DNA of 64,000 nt, from NCBI GenBank assembly GCA_022701365.1, contig JAKUHH010000028.1, positions 124,001 through 188,000 on the forward strand, given 5' to 3'. The notes below the pieces were generated by a model. That model was not told where the DNA came from, made no database searches, and saw only the letters and a list, made by a program, of their open reading frames with translations. Positions within the stretch are counted from its first letter, which is position 1; each line of letters starts with the position of its first letter. The translations under genes and the position numbers were made by a program. The stretch is from Mycocentrospora acerina (taxonomy: Eukaryota > Ascomycota > Dothideomycetes > Pleosporales). This document shows positions 46,469 to 59,852 of this stretch, in pieces.

Positions 46469-48257
46469 ATGGACGAGAAAAACGACATGGGTGCTGCTAC
46501 GCGCCATCTGAGCTCGGTTGAGGACGAGAAGAACATGGCGACAACTGTCAAGGAGGCTCATGTTGCTTCGGTGGCTCTAGGTAAGGCTACCATTCAGTTA
46601 TAGTTTGTTTGTTCAACGATGCTAATCTTGAGCAGCTGCCGCCCTTGAGGCCCATAAACCAAAACTATGGTCAAAGAACATGATGAAGCTCTACGGCATC
46701 ATGGCCATTGGATACCTTGTTTCGACACTGAACGGATTCGACTCGTCCCTTATGGGATCCATCAATGCCATGGAGGCGTTCCAAAAGAGTTTTGGGCTTA
46801 GAGGCGAGGGTTCCTCAACCGGTATTGTCTTCATCATTTACAACTTGGTACGTTGGTCCTGCATTGCCACTGGTACGCACTGCTAACACGGCGGTAGGGT
46901 CAAATTGCTGCTTTCCCATTCTGTGGGTTCTTTGCTGATGGTTACGGTCGCCGCGTCTGCATCTTCGTCGGATGTGCTCTTGTGCTTGTCGGCACTGCCG
47001 TCCAGGCCACTGCCAACACCATGGGCCACTTTATTGCAGGCCGATTCGTTCTGGGTTTCGGTGCTTCAATTGCGTCTGCTGCTGGCCCCGCCTACACTGT
47101 TGAGCTGGCACATCCCGCATACCGAGGAACTATGGCTGGCATGTACAACAACTTCTGGTGGCTTGGCAACATCATTGCTGGTTGGACCACCTACGGCACC
47201 AATCTCAACATGGGAGGCACATCGTGGGCCTGGAGAATTCCAACCATTGTGCAGAGCTTTTTGCCCGCCGTCATCATGTCTGTCATCATGTTCTTCCCCG
47301 AGACACCTCGTTGGTTGATCTCAAAGGACCGCCGTGAAGAGGCCATTGCCATCATGGCAAAGTACCACGGCGATGGTGACGAAAACTCTCCTATTGTCCA
47401 ACTCCAGATCAAGGAAATCTTTGAGGACTTTGCTGTTACCCGCAACGACAATCCCTGGTGGGACTTCAAGGAGCTCGTCCACACCAAAGCCGCACGCTAC
47501 CGATTGTACATGGTCATTTGCATGGCTTTCTTCGGACAGTGGAGCGGCAACAACGTCGTCTCCTACTTTATGCCTCTCATGTTCAAGCAGGCCGGTATCA
47601 AAGACGCCAACACACAACTCCTTCTCAACGCCATCAACCCCATTTTCAGTATGATGGCTGCCATCTATGGTGCTACACTCCTTGACAGGCTCGGTCGACG
47701 CAAGATGTTGATGGGTGGTCTCTGGGGTGGCCTCGCAGCGTACATTATGCTGACCGCGTTCACTGCAACGGCAAAGGAGTCCAACAACCTCGCTTACGGC
47801 ACTATTGTCTCAATCTATCTCTTCGGTATCTTCTTCGCCTGGGGCTGGACACCTCTGCAGACATTGTACGCCGTCGAGTGCTTGGAGAACCGCACTCGCG
47901 CCAAGGGCTCTGGTTTGAACTTTTTGTTCTTGAACGTTGCCATGGTCGTCAACACCTACGGCATCTCCGTCGGCATGGAGAAGATTGGATGGAAGCTATA
48001 TCTAGTCTTCATTGGCTGGATCTGCGTGGAGATTGTCGTCATTTTCTTGTGAGTATTTTCTTTTTCTTTTTCCTTGGACTTGAAATAATAAAAAAGTGTT
48101 CAAACTAACATGCCATAGCTTCTTCGTCGAGACTGCTGGCAAGACTCTTGAAGAGCTCAAGGGTATCTTTGAAGCTCCAAACCCACGTAATGAATCGCTT
48201 AAGCGCTCCCGTGTCGAAATGACCGACCGCGGCGAAGTCTTGAACGTCGACGCTTGA
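46469..48257 (+). CDS. MFS sugar transporter, lactose permease (LAC12-like)
   Basis: Predicted 537 aa plasma-membrane sugar:proton symporter with 12 transmembrane helices. Exons are 46469-46580, 46636-46847, 46898-48048 and 48119-48257; introns of 50-70 bp have GT-AG ends and keep frame. Sugar-porter signatures are visible: GFFADGYGRRVCIF after helix 2, RFVLGFGASIASAAGP in helix 4, the PETPRWLI motif after helix 6, LLDRLGRRKM after helix 8 and VETAGKTLEEL near the C-terminus. The N-terminal 55 residues are hydrophilic and cytosolic. Divergent pairing with a GH2 beta-galactosidase makes lactose or another beta-galactoside the likely substrate. Similar transporters also carry other disaccharides, so the substrate is inferred from context. 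Confidence 0.92.
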
Positions 48258-51200
48258 ACGGCCTGTCGGGTACCAAAACCTCTCTGAGGTCATGAAGAAA
48301 TAATAGTTGCAAAGACAGATACGATACAATATAATGATACCTTACTTCCCGCTTAATTCTAAAAAAATTCCAACCATGTTCCATTCCATGTTGCAGTCAG
48401 TTTCTGTTTTTTTTTTTTTTAAAAAAAAATAACAACCCAGATCTATTTTTTTGTATCCGCACCGGCGTAACTGCAATACCCTCTTAAATTTCGGTCTTTG
48501 CTGGACCGTTTGACACAACCACAAAAAAAAAGCCACAAAGCATCCATCATCGCATGGCTCATTCGGGTTTGTTCAACCTGTTAATCCTAGTAACCCATCC
48601 AGGAAGCCGGCTTGGCAGTTTTGCGCTGAACAAAGAAGGTTTGCCGTTTGGTAAATGTTTTTTCTTTCTCCCTCAATCAACGCAGGGCCATCCTATCCTT
48701 TGCTATCTCTGGAGATGGGGGGTCTCCTGTCTAGTGGTTGTTGGGGGCGGATGCCACCGCGGCCAGTGTGTGTGTATTGCCATGTGTCTAACAAGAGGTC
48801 TAGATTGACTGCATTGTTGCCCCTTTACTCTCGAGCTTGTTCCATGGATATGGGGGGGGGGTTGGTAATTAATAACTGACTAAACCTAGATGGGCTAAAT
48901 CTAGTGATTTCGTAATTACCAAGTTACTAAATCACATTCAAAAAAGGTTCGTGGTTGGTAATTACTATATTTCCCCCCCCATCTATGTATGGGCTTGTTC
49001 TGGAATACAGGACTTGCAGGGATGTGGTTAACTTTCTTTCTTGCTTGATTACTTCCTGAGAGACGTGTCCGACCGCACTGCCTTGTATTTCCTGGTGCAT
49101 GGGTCAAGGATTATAAGCAGAGTTTGGGAATGTTGTCAGAACGTAGGAGTGTGTCTGGCTTGAGGCGACTGGACTGGACTGACTGACTACTACGGAAGTT
49201 AACATAGACAAGCAATCATCCAGACGGAACGATACAATACGATACGATACGATACGACACAATATAATGTATGTTTGCAAAAATTATAAAAGTCGACCAA
49301 CGTACCAGGACCAGCCCACCAACCAACCAACCAGCCATATCCCTCGTCCGTCCTCCGCGTGACCTCCCTCCGAATTACGCCCCCCCCAAAACACCGCTAC
49401 GGCGCGCCGCTCGCTCTACAATTTCCCACGTAGCAACATTCCCATTTCCACTCCCAGAGTCGACGTCAACATCAACAAATCTCTCACCCCCTAGATTGAC
49501 TTCCTCCATTGGGTTTCCCCTCCTTCGTCTTCTCTCCTCCTGAGACCCCGGCGCTCCTTTTTTTTGTTGCGACGACGAGGAGGAGGAGGTGAAAAGTTTG
49601 GGGAAGGGAGGGGGTGACGGAGGAATATGAGGCGAGATGGGTGCTTGAAAAGACGGAATTGAGGGTCGCTGAGGTTATGTGCATTTGCATGTGTGGAATG
49701 GAATAGAATGGAATGGCATATCATGGTCTGTACATATATGGGGTTGTCCCCACTACGGTGGTTCGAGAGTGATTTGTCTAGTAAGGTTCTCTTTTCTTAA
49801 GACCATTTTCTTACGAAAGAATAATAATAATTTACTCTGGTCGTTGGAAACAATCGCTTCTGGGGTTTTACACTTCCCTTTTTTTTTTCTTTAATTTTCC
49901 CCAACGAGGTTACAAGTCTTCGTGCTCAATCAAGAAAATTGTATAGCTTGAGCCTTTGGGCTTTTGTAAAAAATTTAAAAATTGCTTTGTTAAAAGAGGC
50001 ATAGAACAATCTCCATCTTCGTCAACGGGGGAGCTATGCGATAAGAAATTTTTTCTTCTCTTTATTAGTAAAAAAAATATCTGTGAAGGTTTTTCTTATA
50101 ACCATGTCCACACATTTATATGTTAAATTTTTTTAAATTTCCGGTCTGATTTTAGTATCAGCGGCGGGGGCTTGGAATTCAACTCATTATATACTCGAAG
50201 TGTTCTTCAATAAGTTGAAAAGAAAAATCTCTTCTTCTTTGTTGTTACTCCTGCTGGTGGTGGTGCTGCTACTACTCTCCATGTCTCTCTCCATCTAGCA
50301 GTAGGATACTTGCTCTGCAATCCTCCCTTCCCCCAAAAAACATAACAGAGAAACTGAGAGTGTAGATGAATTTTTTTTACAAATCTGGCACAGAGGCAGG
50401 ATATTTTTTAAAAGATCAAACAAGGGCCAGAAAATCGAACGGATGCAAGTAAAACAAGTATTCTCTTTACGTGTAAATTTATCTCCAAATTTTGCGCATA
50501 GCTTGTTTTTCTCTCTCTTTGAAACGGTGAGGCACGGAACAAACGGCAAAAATATAAAATATAGATCGTCTGCAATTTTGAAAAAAGGCCCGCGAATTGA
50601 TGGTGAAGGAATTCAAAAATATTGTTAGAGGGGTTGAATGGAATAGTGCAATGATAGGGAGAGATTCTGGTACTACTTGCAATGACATGACGAGTGTTTG
50701 GGTAGAAAAGTGGGAGGATTGTCTTGCTGGTGCGAGATAGGAATCATTGCAAATGGTGAGAAACAAGGAGATGGTAAATTTGCCGAATCACCCGGCTTTT
50801 TGCCTAAATTCGGCCCCTTTTTCCATAATCAGAGGTTCCTAGTTAACTGCTTATCGTGCTACGCCTGCGAGTTTGTGGCGGCACACGCTTTGACGCTGCC
50901 CTGGCTTGAGGTCAGGAAGTAGCGATACTTACGCGAGCAGGAAAGGTTTACATGCCCGTCGCGTTCGGGAGGATTCGTGCTATTATGGGGCTAAGCTGCT
51001 TCATATTGTTCCGTTTCGACGAGATGAAAGACGACCAGAAGGGCCGTTCGTCAAGACAGATCAAAAATATCAATGGATTCGCTGCTCAAGGCTTTGTGTG
51101 CTTGCTTCGTGGGCTGTATGATTCTAAAATCATGCTGGTTGTCTCCGCATTGGCTCCGTGTGGCCACGTCTCGGGAAGACGATTTGTTGAAGTTTTTCAA

Positions 51201-54157
51201 TTCTGCAGACATTTTACAGTAGACCTTGGCCAAAGTTTTGCAAACTGTACAGTGGATTGGACAAAACTGCGCATTAATGTTCATATTAAATACCATTTGA
51301 AACACGAGAAGTAAAACTGATATGTAGAAGGATCAACCTCTTTATAGCATGGTGCGGAAAAAATAGATTTCCAGTACTGTGGAATGCTTGATAGTTCACA
51401 GCGCTCACAGAGCTAGTGCAAGCGCAATGATAGGCATTTGCCCGGCAGGATGCTGCGATTGATACCAAGATACGCTCGCATGATGGCGTGGGGGCTTTCT
51501 TTTGTGCATGGGTCAAGGTATTCTTCCTCACCTTCCGACGACGGTCTGCTACTAAATCTTGAGTATATTCTCGCGGCGTTTCTCATAAAAAGGTCAAAGA
51601 TCTCTACAAATCATCGTAGGACGTGAAGAGTCGCCAAGTCGTGTGAAGCTACGATAAGGCTCTTGGTATCATCACTTGGCCTCGTTATGTCGGTAAATAG
51701 GTCCTTGGCGGCGTCGTTCTCGGTGAAAATTTATGAAGTGGTATTCGACAACCAAAATGAGCATCTTGCAGATACTGAATTTGGCTCAACAAGTCAAGGG
51801 TTGGCGGCTCTTGAGAAATGTCAGTCTCCCATACGCCAATTTTCGGCGTAAAAGTCTCAGAGAAATAGATATCAACAGATCCTACAGCGTGTGCAGCGAT
51901 GCGACGCTAGTGAAAGTTTGGATTTGTTGTCCATGCTGATTGATGGCCAGGGTGATGGCGTTTTGTTTAATGCTGTGATGCTTCCGAGAGACCTTGTTAG
52001 ACTTGTAATAGTGCCCAACAACCATTACTACTTTGGCACGCGTTGTATTAATCGCATGAGATAGGTTGAGAGTGAACAGACTTATGCGATCGCAATAGTT
52101 CAGACATGATCAAGCGTTTTTCTCGATTTTTTTTCCTTATGGCGCTAGAATTTAGCGCATGCAAGGCACGCGCCGGTCTTACACTTGTGCCTGTCGTACG
52201 CGAAGAGGCTGAAGTTGGAAATATGACTACTCGGGACCCTAGTACCAGGCCACAACGTCAGCCAGTACAAGGTACATCCCGAGTGAGATACACACCAAGT
52301 TTGGCGGCTATGTACCCTGCAGCAAACAAAAGATCGCTGAGCCGGAAACGAAGATCGTGATTGCGACATTATGCCAGCGTTATCGTTGAATGGCGAGATA
52401 AGCTTCAGAGCATTTGCTTCAAGTCGATGCGGGCCGAACCCACAATTCGACGAATTTCCATATGAGGAAATTTAGGGTTCTGGCTGCCGATCATGGATGC
52501 CCAGGAATTTGGTAATTCGGATTATGTGTTTATCAGTGGAGCCACACTGGGGGTGGGGAAAGTGGATTCTCCCAAGACGTTTGTTACGACTACCGATGAT
52601 AAGGGACATGTGACGATATGGTCTGCGGATGCGCGGCAGTCTGACATTGTTGTTTTTTGCGCAGCCACTCCCCGTGATGATGGGATAATGGGCTATGGAC
52701 TAGGGAGTTTTCATTGCGTGGGCGGATATCTAAAGATTTAGCAGTCGCTAGCTTGAAAAGGCCAAGTCTGCGTATTGAAAGACAAGGTGATTGGTCCCAA
52801 CGTTAGACGATGAGCGTAAATTGAAAACTGACATGAGGCGGGCCTTAAAATCGTCGTTGGTGTAGATTTGACATCGGATGCGGCGACCATAGAGGTGGCC
52901 TAGACATGAGATGAGCAGCCTTTTATGGAGTGATTCCGCCTTGGTGGTCGCTAACACATGCCGAGTGATAAGGCAATTGATAGATGAAGACGAGGGCAAT
53001 TGTCTGGAAGATCACGAGGGTGAAACGTCCAAGGGCTGGCAGGCTCGACAGGACGGGACGAGTCGGGGCAGTGCAATGCAATGCAACTATGCCGTAACAC
53101 AAAGGCTCACGACGTGCCACACAACTACGCCGCACACATCCGCCTGCCTAGCTGCTTCGCATAGAGGCATTCTGCGAGAGTGACCGAGATGTTGACTGTG
53201 ACTTGTCGTGTGCATTGCTGGTGACCAACGCGAGACGCCTCCAGACAGCCACCTGGTGGTTTTGTGACAAAGAGGAAGGACAGGAGTGGTGGTGATACGA
53301 CAGCCAAGCGAGTTCGGCCCTTTCAAAGGCTACGAATGGCTGCTCCAGGCCGTCGGCGCTAGCTGTATTAGGCAGGTTGTGTGGATGCACGTGAGATTGC
53401 CTATAGCTATATTGCCGTCAAAGGCTTGGCGACTGCCAGAAACGCGTTCTCGAAGTTTGTCGAATCGGGCGCCACAGACATGGTGCAGATAAGACAAGAT
53501 CCTGTAAAGGCAGTTGGCAAGGAAGCTGTCTAGGCTGCGGCGCTTCCCAAGCACCAGTAGCCCGCGTCCAGAGGAATTGCCAAGCGCAAATGCGCGAGCT
53601 GCCTTCTGGAAGGCTGCATGGAACCCTCCCGACACACTCAATTGCGCCGTCGTTATCAGTTTCCAGGCGCACCGCGCAACCCGGAAGGCCGTCAATCCCA
53701 AAACGACGCAATCTCCGCCACTCCAGCCAACAGGCCCTGTCCGCAACCAGTGCCAAGCTCCCCCGCCACCCGTGCCAACGCGCTTCAGACCCCGCAGAGA
53801 AGGTCCAAGAGCTCTAGCGTGCCCATACAACGCTTAACAGACAGAACCATGCTGTGGTCGCGTGCAACCCAGCCAACCACATCCTGCTCGCCGTATCAGT
53901 TTACCGCTGCGAGGGATGCGCCAGACGCTCGCCAAGCCATTCCTCCACTGGCGACCGTGCTGTATCAGCATCTGGAGGGACTACCACTCGCATCCTGGTC
54001 GCTCTCGCCGGCGGGAGCCAACTGTACGTGGAGTGGCCTAAATTGCGGGCCCTTCTGTTGATCCCAATCCATATATTAGAGGGCCACATCCCCAGACCCA
54101 GTATGCCCTACATTCTGCCCATTCCTTTCTTTGCAGATTCTCAGTCCATCCTTCGCC
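48258..54157. other. 5.9 kb stretch with no recognised gene
   Basis: The longest gene-free stretch in the window. It holds homopolymer runs (48410-48430), a GATAC repeat (about 49229-49258), CCAA repeats (about 49318-49335), AT-rich sequence at 49800-50700 and more balanced sequence from 50800. All frames are short and I recognise no domain. From about 53500 the sequence is GC-richer and probably includes the promoter and leader of the permease gene at 54158. It could hide non-coding RNA, decayed genes or old repeats. Confidence 0.45.
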
Positions 54158-55984
54158 ATGGATCACGAGAAGACTGCCCCCCCTCATGATGAGAAGGTCG
54201 TCACCCACCCATCCGTCCAGTCGGACGGCGAACCAGTCAGTGGTGAATGGCGTGAGCAGGAAGACTTCATGACCCGCAATGGTCTCAACCTCAGGTCCTT
54301 CCAGCGCCGTCCCAAGGGTGGCCCCCTTGTCGTGCTCGACAAATCCATGAAGACACGCCATCTGCACATGATCGCAATCGGTGGTTCAATCGGTGCTGGT
54401 TTCTTCGTTGGTTCCGGTGGTGCTCTTGCCAAAGGTGTAAGTTTAACTGGCTTGACATGAGTTCAATCCTCGCCAAACATGCACTAACCTTCCTCACAGG
54501 GGCCCGCCTCGGTCTTCCTTGACTTTTCCATTATGGGTGTCATGATGTTCAACGTCGTCTACGCTCTTGGTGAACTCGCTGTCATGTACCCGGTCTCTGG
54601 TGGTTTCTACACCTACTCTACTCGATTCATCTCGCCTTCCTGGGGCTTCGCCATGGGCTGGAATTACGTTTTTCAATGGGCCATTGTCTTACCGCTTGAA
54701 CTGGTCGTTGCTGGTACTACTGTCCAATACTGGGAAGGCGCCAAGGATATACATCTAGCCGTCTTCATCACCATCTTCTGGGTTTTCATCATCCTCATCA
54801 ACGTTCTCGGTACTCTCGGATACGCTGAAGAAGAGTTCTGGTCCTCCTGTCTCAAACTTGCTGCGACTGTCATCTTCATGATCATCGCCCTTGTTCTTGT
54901 TTTGGGCGGAGGTCCGAAGAGCGGTATGTACGGCGAATACTGGGGTGCACGCACCTGGTACGATCCTGGAGCCTTCAACAACGGTTTCAAGGGTTTCTGC
55001 TCGGTCTTTGTCACCGCTGCCTTTGCTTTCTCAGGTACCGAGTTGGTCGGTCTGGCTGCTGCTGAAACAGCGAATCCCCTCAAGTCTCTCCCTGGTGCTG
55101 TCCGACAGGTCTTCTGGCGTATCACCTTGTTTTACGTCCTTGGTCTCACCATGGTTGGCCTCCTCGTTCGTCACGATGACCCCCGTCTTATGGGTTCAGA
55201 AGGAGATGATGCCAACGCCTCTCCGTTCGTTATTGCTGCAAAGAACGCTGATCTCATCGGATTCGACAGCTTCATGAACGTCGTCATCCTCGTCTCTGTT
55301 GTTTCTATTGGTGTCTCCGGTGTTTACGGTGGTTCCCGTACTCTCACTGCTCTCTCCGATCAAGGTTATGCCCCCGGCATCTTCACCTACATGGACCGGT
55401 CTGGTCGCCCGTTGTTCTCAGTCATGTTCATCCTCGCATGGGGTGCTCTAGGTTACGTTCAGATTGCGTCCAGCGGTGACGTCGTGTTCTCGTGGCTCCT
55501 TGCATTGTCCGGTCTTGCCGCTCTATTTACCTGGGGTTCCATTTGTTTGGCCCATATCCGTTTCCGCAAGGCCTGGGTCTATCATGGACACACTATTGAT
55601 GAAATTCCATTCAAGGCAGCTCTTGGTACTGCCGGCTCTTGGCTCGGAATAACGATCATTGTTCTGGTTCTCATTGCTCAGGTAAGTCATCATGTTGGCG
55701 AGTGATTTAAAACATGCTAACAGCCACAGTTCTACACTGCTGTCTCGCCCATTGGTAAGAGTGTTGGTACCGCTGAAGACTTTTTCAATTCATACCTTGC
55801 TTTGTTTGTTGTCGCTTTGTTCTGGGTTTGCGGGTACTTCTGGAAGGGTACCTTCTGGCTTAGCATCCAGAATATGGATGTCGACACTGGCCGTCGTGAG
55901 CTTGACTGGGACCTAATCAACAGGGAGCGTGAGGAGATCAAGAGCTGGCCCGCCTGGAAGCGTACCTTGAACAAAATCTTCTAG
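54158..55984 (+). CDS. Amino acid permease (YAT/GAP1-like)
   Basis: Predicted 571 aa plasma-membrane amino acid:proton symporter of the APC superfamily. Exons are 54158-54436, 54500-55681 and 55730-55984, with introns of 63 and 48 bp that keep frame. The N-terminal 75 residues are hydrophilic. Helix 1 carries the family signature MIAIGGSIGAGFFVGSGGAL, where the unwound GSIGAG forms the substrate site. About 12 helices follow, with the GTELVGLAAAETANP motif in the helix 5-6 region and SDQGYAPGIFTYMDRSGRP after helix 8. The C-terminus is short and cytosolic (DWDLINREREEIKSWPAWKR). It resembles general or broad-specificity fungal permeases; the specific amino acid is not evident. Confidence 0.95.
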
Positions 55985-58910
55985 AGAGATATTCATAGTG
56001 TCACCTATGGACGTTCAAACTGCAGTCCAAGTCTTATGTGAGTAGTAGATGATGACGATTATATTTAGTCTATCATGTGTAATGCATACTATGGTTCGAT
56101 CACTTTTTAAATGCCTATAATCAGTTTCACTTCATTTCCAACTTCGTAAACCCACCTCCACTGATACCTATGTGCGCCTACTACATATCTTTGATGAAAT
56201 TTTCTGTCAGTCTAGTAGATACAGCGGAAACTTGACACTGGCACTATACATCGGATTTCATTGCAGAACAAACGCGAAATTCCACATTGTACAAATCTGA
56301 CGTGAAACAAAGTTAACTCGTTGTGCTATTACAATGTTTACTTAATTATTAACGAATCATGTTGCAAGAATTGTTTGAAACAAATTACCTCCAGTCGAGA
56401 TTGTCGTTCTTGCATTTCCAACAACTCTTGCGCTCGCCACGTCATTCCTTCCTCGAAGCTCCCCTCGCCGAAGGAACTGAACTAATAGAATCAGCAAACT
56501 TAATCGCCTGCATCGATCGCAGAGATCCACATAAAAAACAAACAGTTTGAAGATCGTGCGCATTATCGCTTTGTCCTCCAATCGGGGGTTCCGAATGCCA
56601 TCAAAGACTCCTGCATTTGCTGGCTGATCTGCACCATCACTTCGACATCACATATCCCGCAGTTTGCGGTTTCTAGGCACGATCAGCGTAAGCTCGCTTG
56701 CATGACATACGAGGTGGAATCCGCTGGAAGGCGATGTCTTGGCGGCTTGGAAGGTCGAGCATGCGGGGTAGACCTAGTGAGTGGCTTGCATGCTCGTTAA
56801 GCCGATGGTTTCCTAGGTTGAGTTGGATTGGTGTGATTGTTGAACTGGAGGAAAAATTAGCTTTGACAAGATTATTCGCGATCAACGCGGATTTGGGTGT
56901 TTCGTGGCGTCTATATTTCTTCGCCGTCACAAGCTCGTTGTAAGGCAAGACAGGAAGGTCCGCTGCGGGGAATGTGGGTCGCTGTTACAGTCGCTAAGTC
57001 GTATAGTATCGACTCCTACTTGACACCACACTCTCGTCTTCTACCGATTTCTATCACCAGAAATTTAACCTCAGCTCGCCACTCCCATTGCTTCTCTGAG
57101 AATAATCTCTACCGTTCCCTTACACATATTTCGTATGCACTTGTTCTTTACAACCACTGTTTGCTAGATTTTCCAGTATTTGACAATGAAACTTCTTCCT
57201 CGAAGTTTCGATGGGTTCTACCTCGACTCAAAAATTTCCATTTAAATCGTTCACACAGGTCACGTACTGCTTAGAATTTCGGTTCTTTGCAGAAATTCTT
57301 TGCCATTATCATAGCCGGATACTGAAATCATACAATAGTAGTGTTTATTCTTTTTCTGTCGAGATCAGTTTATGCTAAGAACCTAACGCTTCCAGATGTC
57401 TCAAGGCGCAGGACACATCTTCTTTGCTGCAATAGTATAAGAAGTGTTGGGACCATGCCTTCTTTGAGATTTGGTTTTGACCATAATGGCTATCTTTGTT
57501 GGACCAGGCGAAATCAAGAATTCAGTTCTCTTTCAAGGACCTCTTCCGACTCAGACTTGAGGACGTACTCAATCAAAGGATGATTCACCTTTTCGTCCTC
57601 CAAGGAAATCTAGGAACACCTAGATCGCATGCAATATGTTAAGCGCATGAGACAGGCCAAGATTCTTAGAGTGTACAAATGGCAAAGCTTTCCACGCAAA
57701 GATATTGTCCGACGCGATTATGAATGAGACCATCTCGAGTTGGCCACTTCACCGCTAATTAGTCAACCCAGCGGTCGTGTGCCATATCGGACTCAGAAAA
57801 CAATTGGCATATCCATATGCTCGGCTCTGAAGGAATTACATAACTGTTCCAAGTGTCCGTACGTGTACGCTTTTAAGCTTCTCAACATCGACTCGACGAA
57901 GGCGTGATCGCTTGGCCAGCTTGAAACGGGTGTCCTACACGAAATTTTCTCATAAGTATGCTTGTACGCAAAGACAAGCCTCAGGAAATGTTAGAGCTTG
58001 ATGAGGCACCCGAGTTGAAAGTGAACAGCAGCGCATCGCTACTGTATTGTTACGGTTAGCAATGCACAGACTTGGTTGAACCGCAACTGAAACAACAATC
58101 CGAGAAATTTTGGGCTGCGCATAGCTCATAAAAACGAACGCGAGGAGGAGGCCACGACGACGACGCATCACCTCAAGACGGACTTCTTCATCGTTAAACG
58201 CACCAAAATCAGGCTCTTTTCCAGGTCCTGCTCATAACAGCCGGGCAATGTTGATGGGCTGGTGTTCGAGTGTGGACCTTGGAAGGATCAACTGATAAAT
58301 ACGGTGTATATGCCTATCGCAAAACAGCCAAACTGTATAGAGAGTCAACGTACCACACTGGCCTTCATACTGAATCCTCCCTTAGCACAGCGTTCAATAC
58401 CTTGCAGGCGTTATCCAATCAGTTGGTGGACAGGCTACAAGGACTTCCGTCGCTACTTTGTGGAAGGACCAATCAGAATAGGACGGCGTTGGCGTTATTT
58501 ATTGACGTCATGAGATTCCGAGAATCACACAATCACGTCCCTAACGGTAGTGCCTTCCGCCCCGATGCAAGTGTACTTAATTTCCAAGACGCGGATTTGC
58601 TTGGCAGAGCCTATTGCGGAGATAACAGGTTGACGAATGAAAACGGCCCGAGTCCGGTTGTGCTTCCAAGACGGACGATTTACACCCATGTTTTGCCGCG
58701 GCTGTCTTTAATTTGAAATCATTGTTATTTGATACCATGTCGAAGCCAAGAGTCGCAGTCGTTTCCAGACCTTTTGTGGAGGACACAGATTCACCGGGTT
58801 CTTGGCCTCACGCAATCCTATGACTGTCAGCTTTTGTTGATTACAACGTAAGGCACAAGGTTCGGGCACACACCTATCGATCTGACTAGAGACAAGGATA
58901 ACAAGACAAC
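55985..58910. other. Intergenic region
   Basis: About 2.9 kb. Scattered frames up to about 148 codons (for example around 58270-58716, without a suitable ATG) have no recognisable content. No RNA gene or clear repeat was seen. Confidence 0.4.
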
Positions 58911-59852
58911 ATGATGGTTTCCTTACGCAACATCCTCATTGTGCTGACGAGCGCTGGGAGCGCACTCGCAGCGTCGTCATACTCGACACTCAAGGTCCGC
59001 AATGCAGGCGTACCCGTAGGACAGCTCAAGAATGTGAGCGGCAGTACGTTTCTATCAACTATTACGCTCATGTAGATTTCTCACGCATTGTAGTTGAGAT
59101 GTACCACTCATACCCTCCCGGTCGCAAATCCTCCACGAAAGCCATCCTCTACATCACCGATATCTTTGGTGTCCCACTGCTACAGAACAAATTGTATGTT
59201 TCAAAACAATCCTAAGCTACGTGTAACTACCGCTGACCCTGCCTACAGACTCGCAGACTCCCTTGCCGCAAATGACTACCTAGTCGTCATGCCCGACCTC
59301 TTCCGCGGCGACGCAATTTCCGTCGAGGAGCAAGAAGCAGGCCTCAACCTCACCGAGTGGCGCGCTCTGCACCCAACGTCAGGAATCGACAGCATCATCA
59401 ACACCACTATCGCCTACTTACGCCATGAACTCAAAGTGGAGAGAATTGGTGGTGTGGGATACTGCTTTGGCGGGAAGTATGTACCAAGGTTTTTGAAACA
59501 GGGCGGCGGTGTTGATGTGGGATTCATCGCACACCCGAGTTCCCTTACTGAGCCCGAGATCAGTGGGGTGAAGGGCGCATTAAGCATTGCTGCCGGGAGT
59601 AAGTTGTCTTGATATTCGCGTGATTCTACGAGTGACTGACGTTGTGCAGCACTTGATGCGAGTTTCAACTCGACAGCCAAGTCCAGGGCGGAGAGCATTC
59701 TGCAAACGAACAACGTTACCTTCCAGTCAAACCTCTACTACGCTGCGCCCCATGGATTCGCGGTTAGAGTAAACCAGAGTGTGCCGCAGCAGGCCTATGC
59801 AAAGCAGGCAAGTTTTGTTCAGGCCGTCACTTGGTTTGATGCGTGGCTTTGA
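58911..59852 (+). CDS. Secreted dienelactone hydrolase family protein
   Basis: Predicted 261 aa alpha/beta hydrolase from four exons: 58911-59043, 59094-59193, 59249-59598 and 59650-59852. Introns of 50-55 bp have GT-AG ends and keep frame. Residues 1-22 form a signal peptide (MMVSLRNILIVLTSAGSALA). The catalytic Cys150 sits in GVGYCFGGKY, and His229 in AAPHGFAVR near the C-terminus. Dienelactone hydrolases use a Cys-Asp-His triad; the acid residue should lie between these two. The ITDIFGVPLL and VVMPDLFRGDA segments are also typical. Classic family members open lactone rings in aromatic degradation, but many fungal secreted forms have unknown substrates. Confidence 0.9.

Noticed and set aside
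52493..52741. An 82-codon frame with some WD-like residues (HVTIWSAD)
   Set aside because: The similarity is a single short motif; no repeat pattern or gene structure follows.
58270..58716. A 148-codon plus-strand frame upstream of the dienelactone hydrolase gene
   Set aside because: No ATG near its start, no domain and no conserved intron signals.
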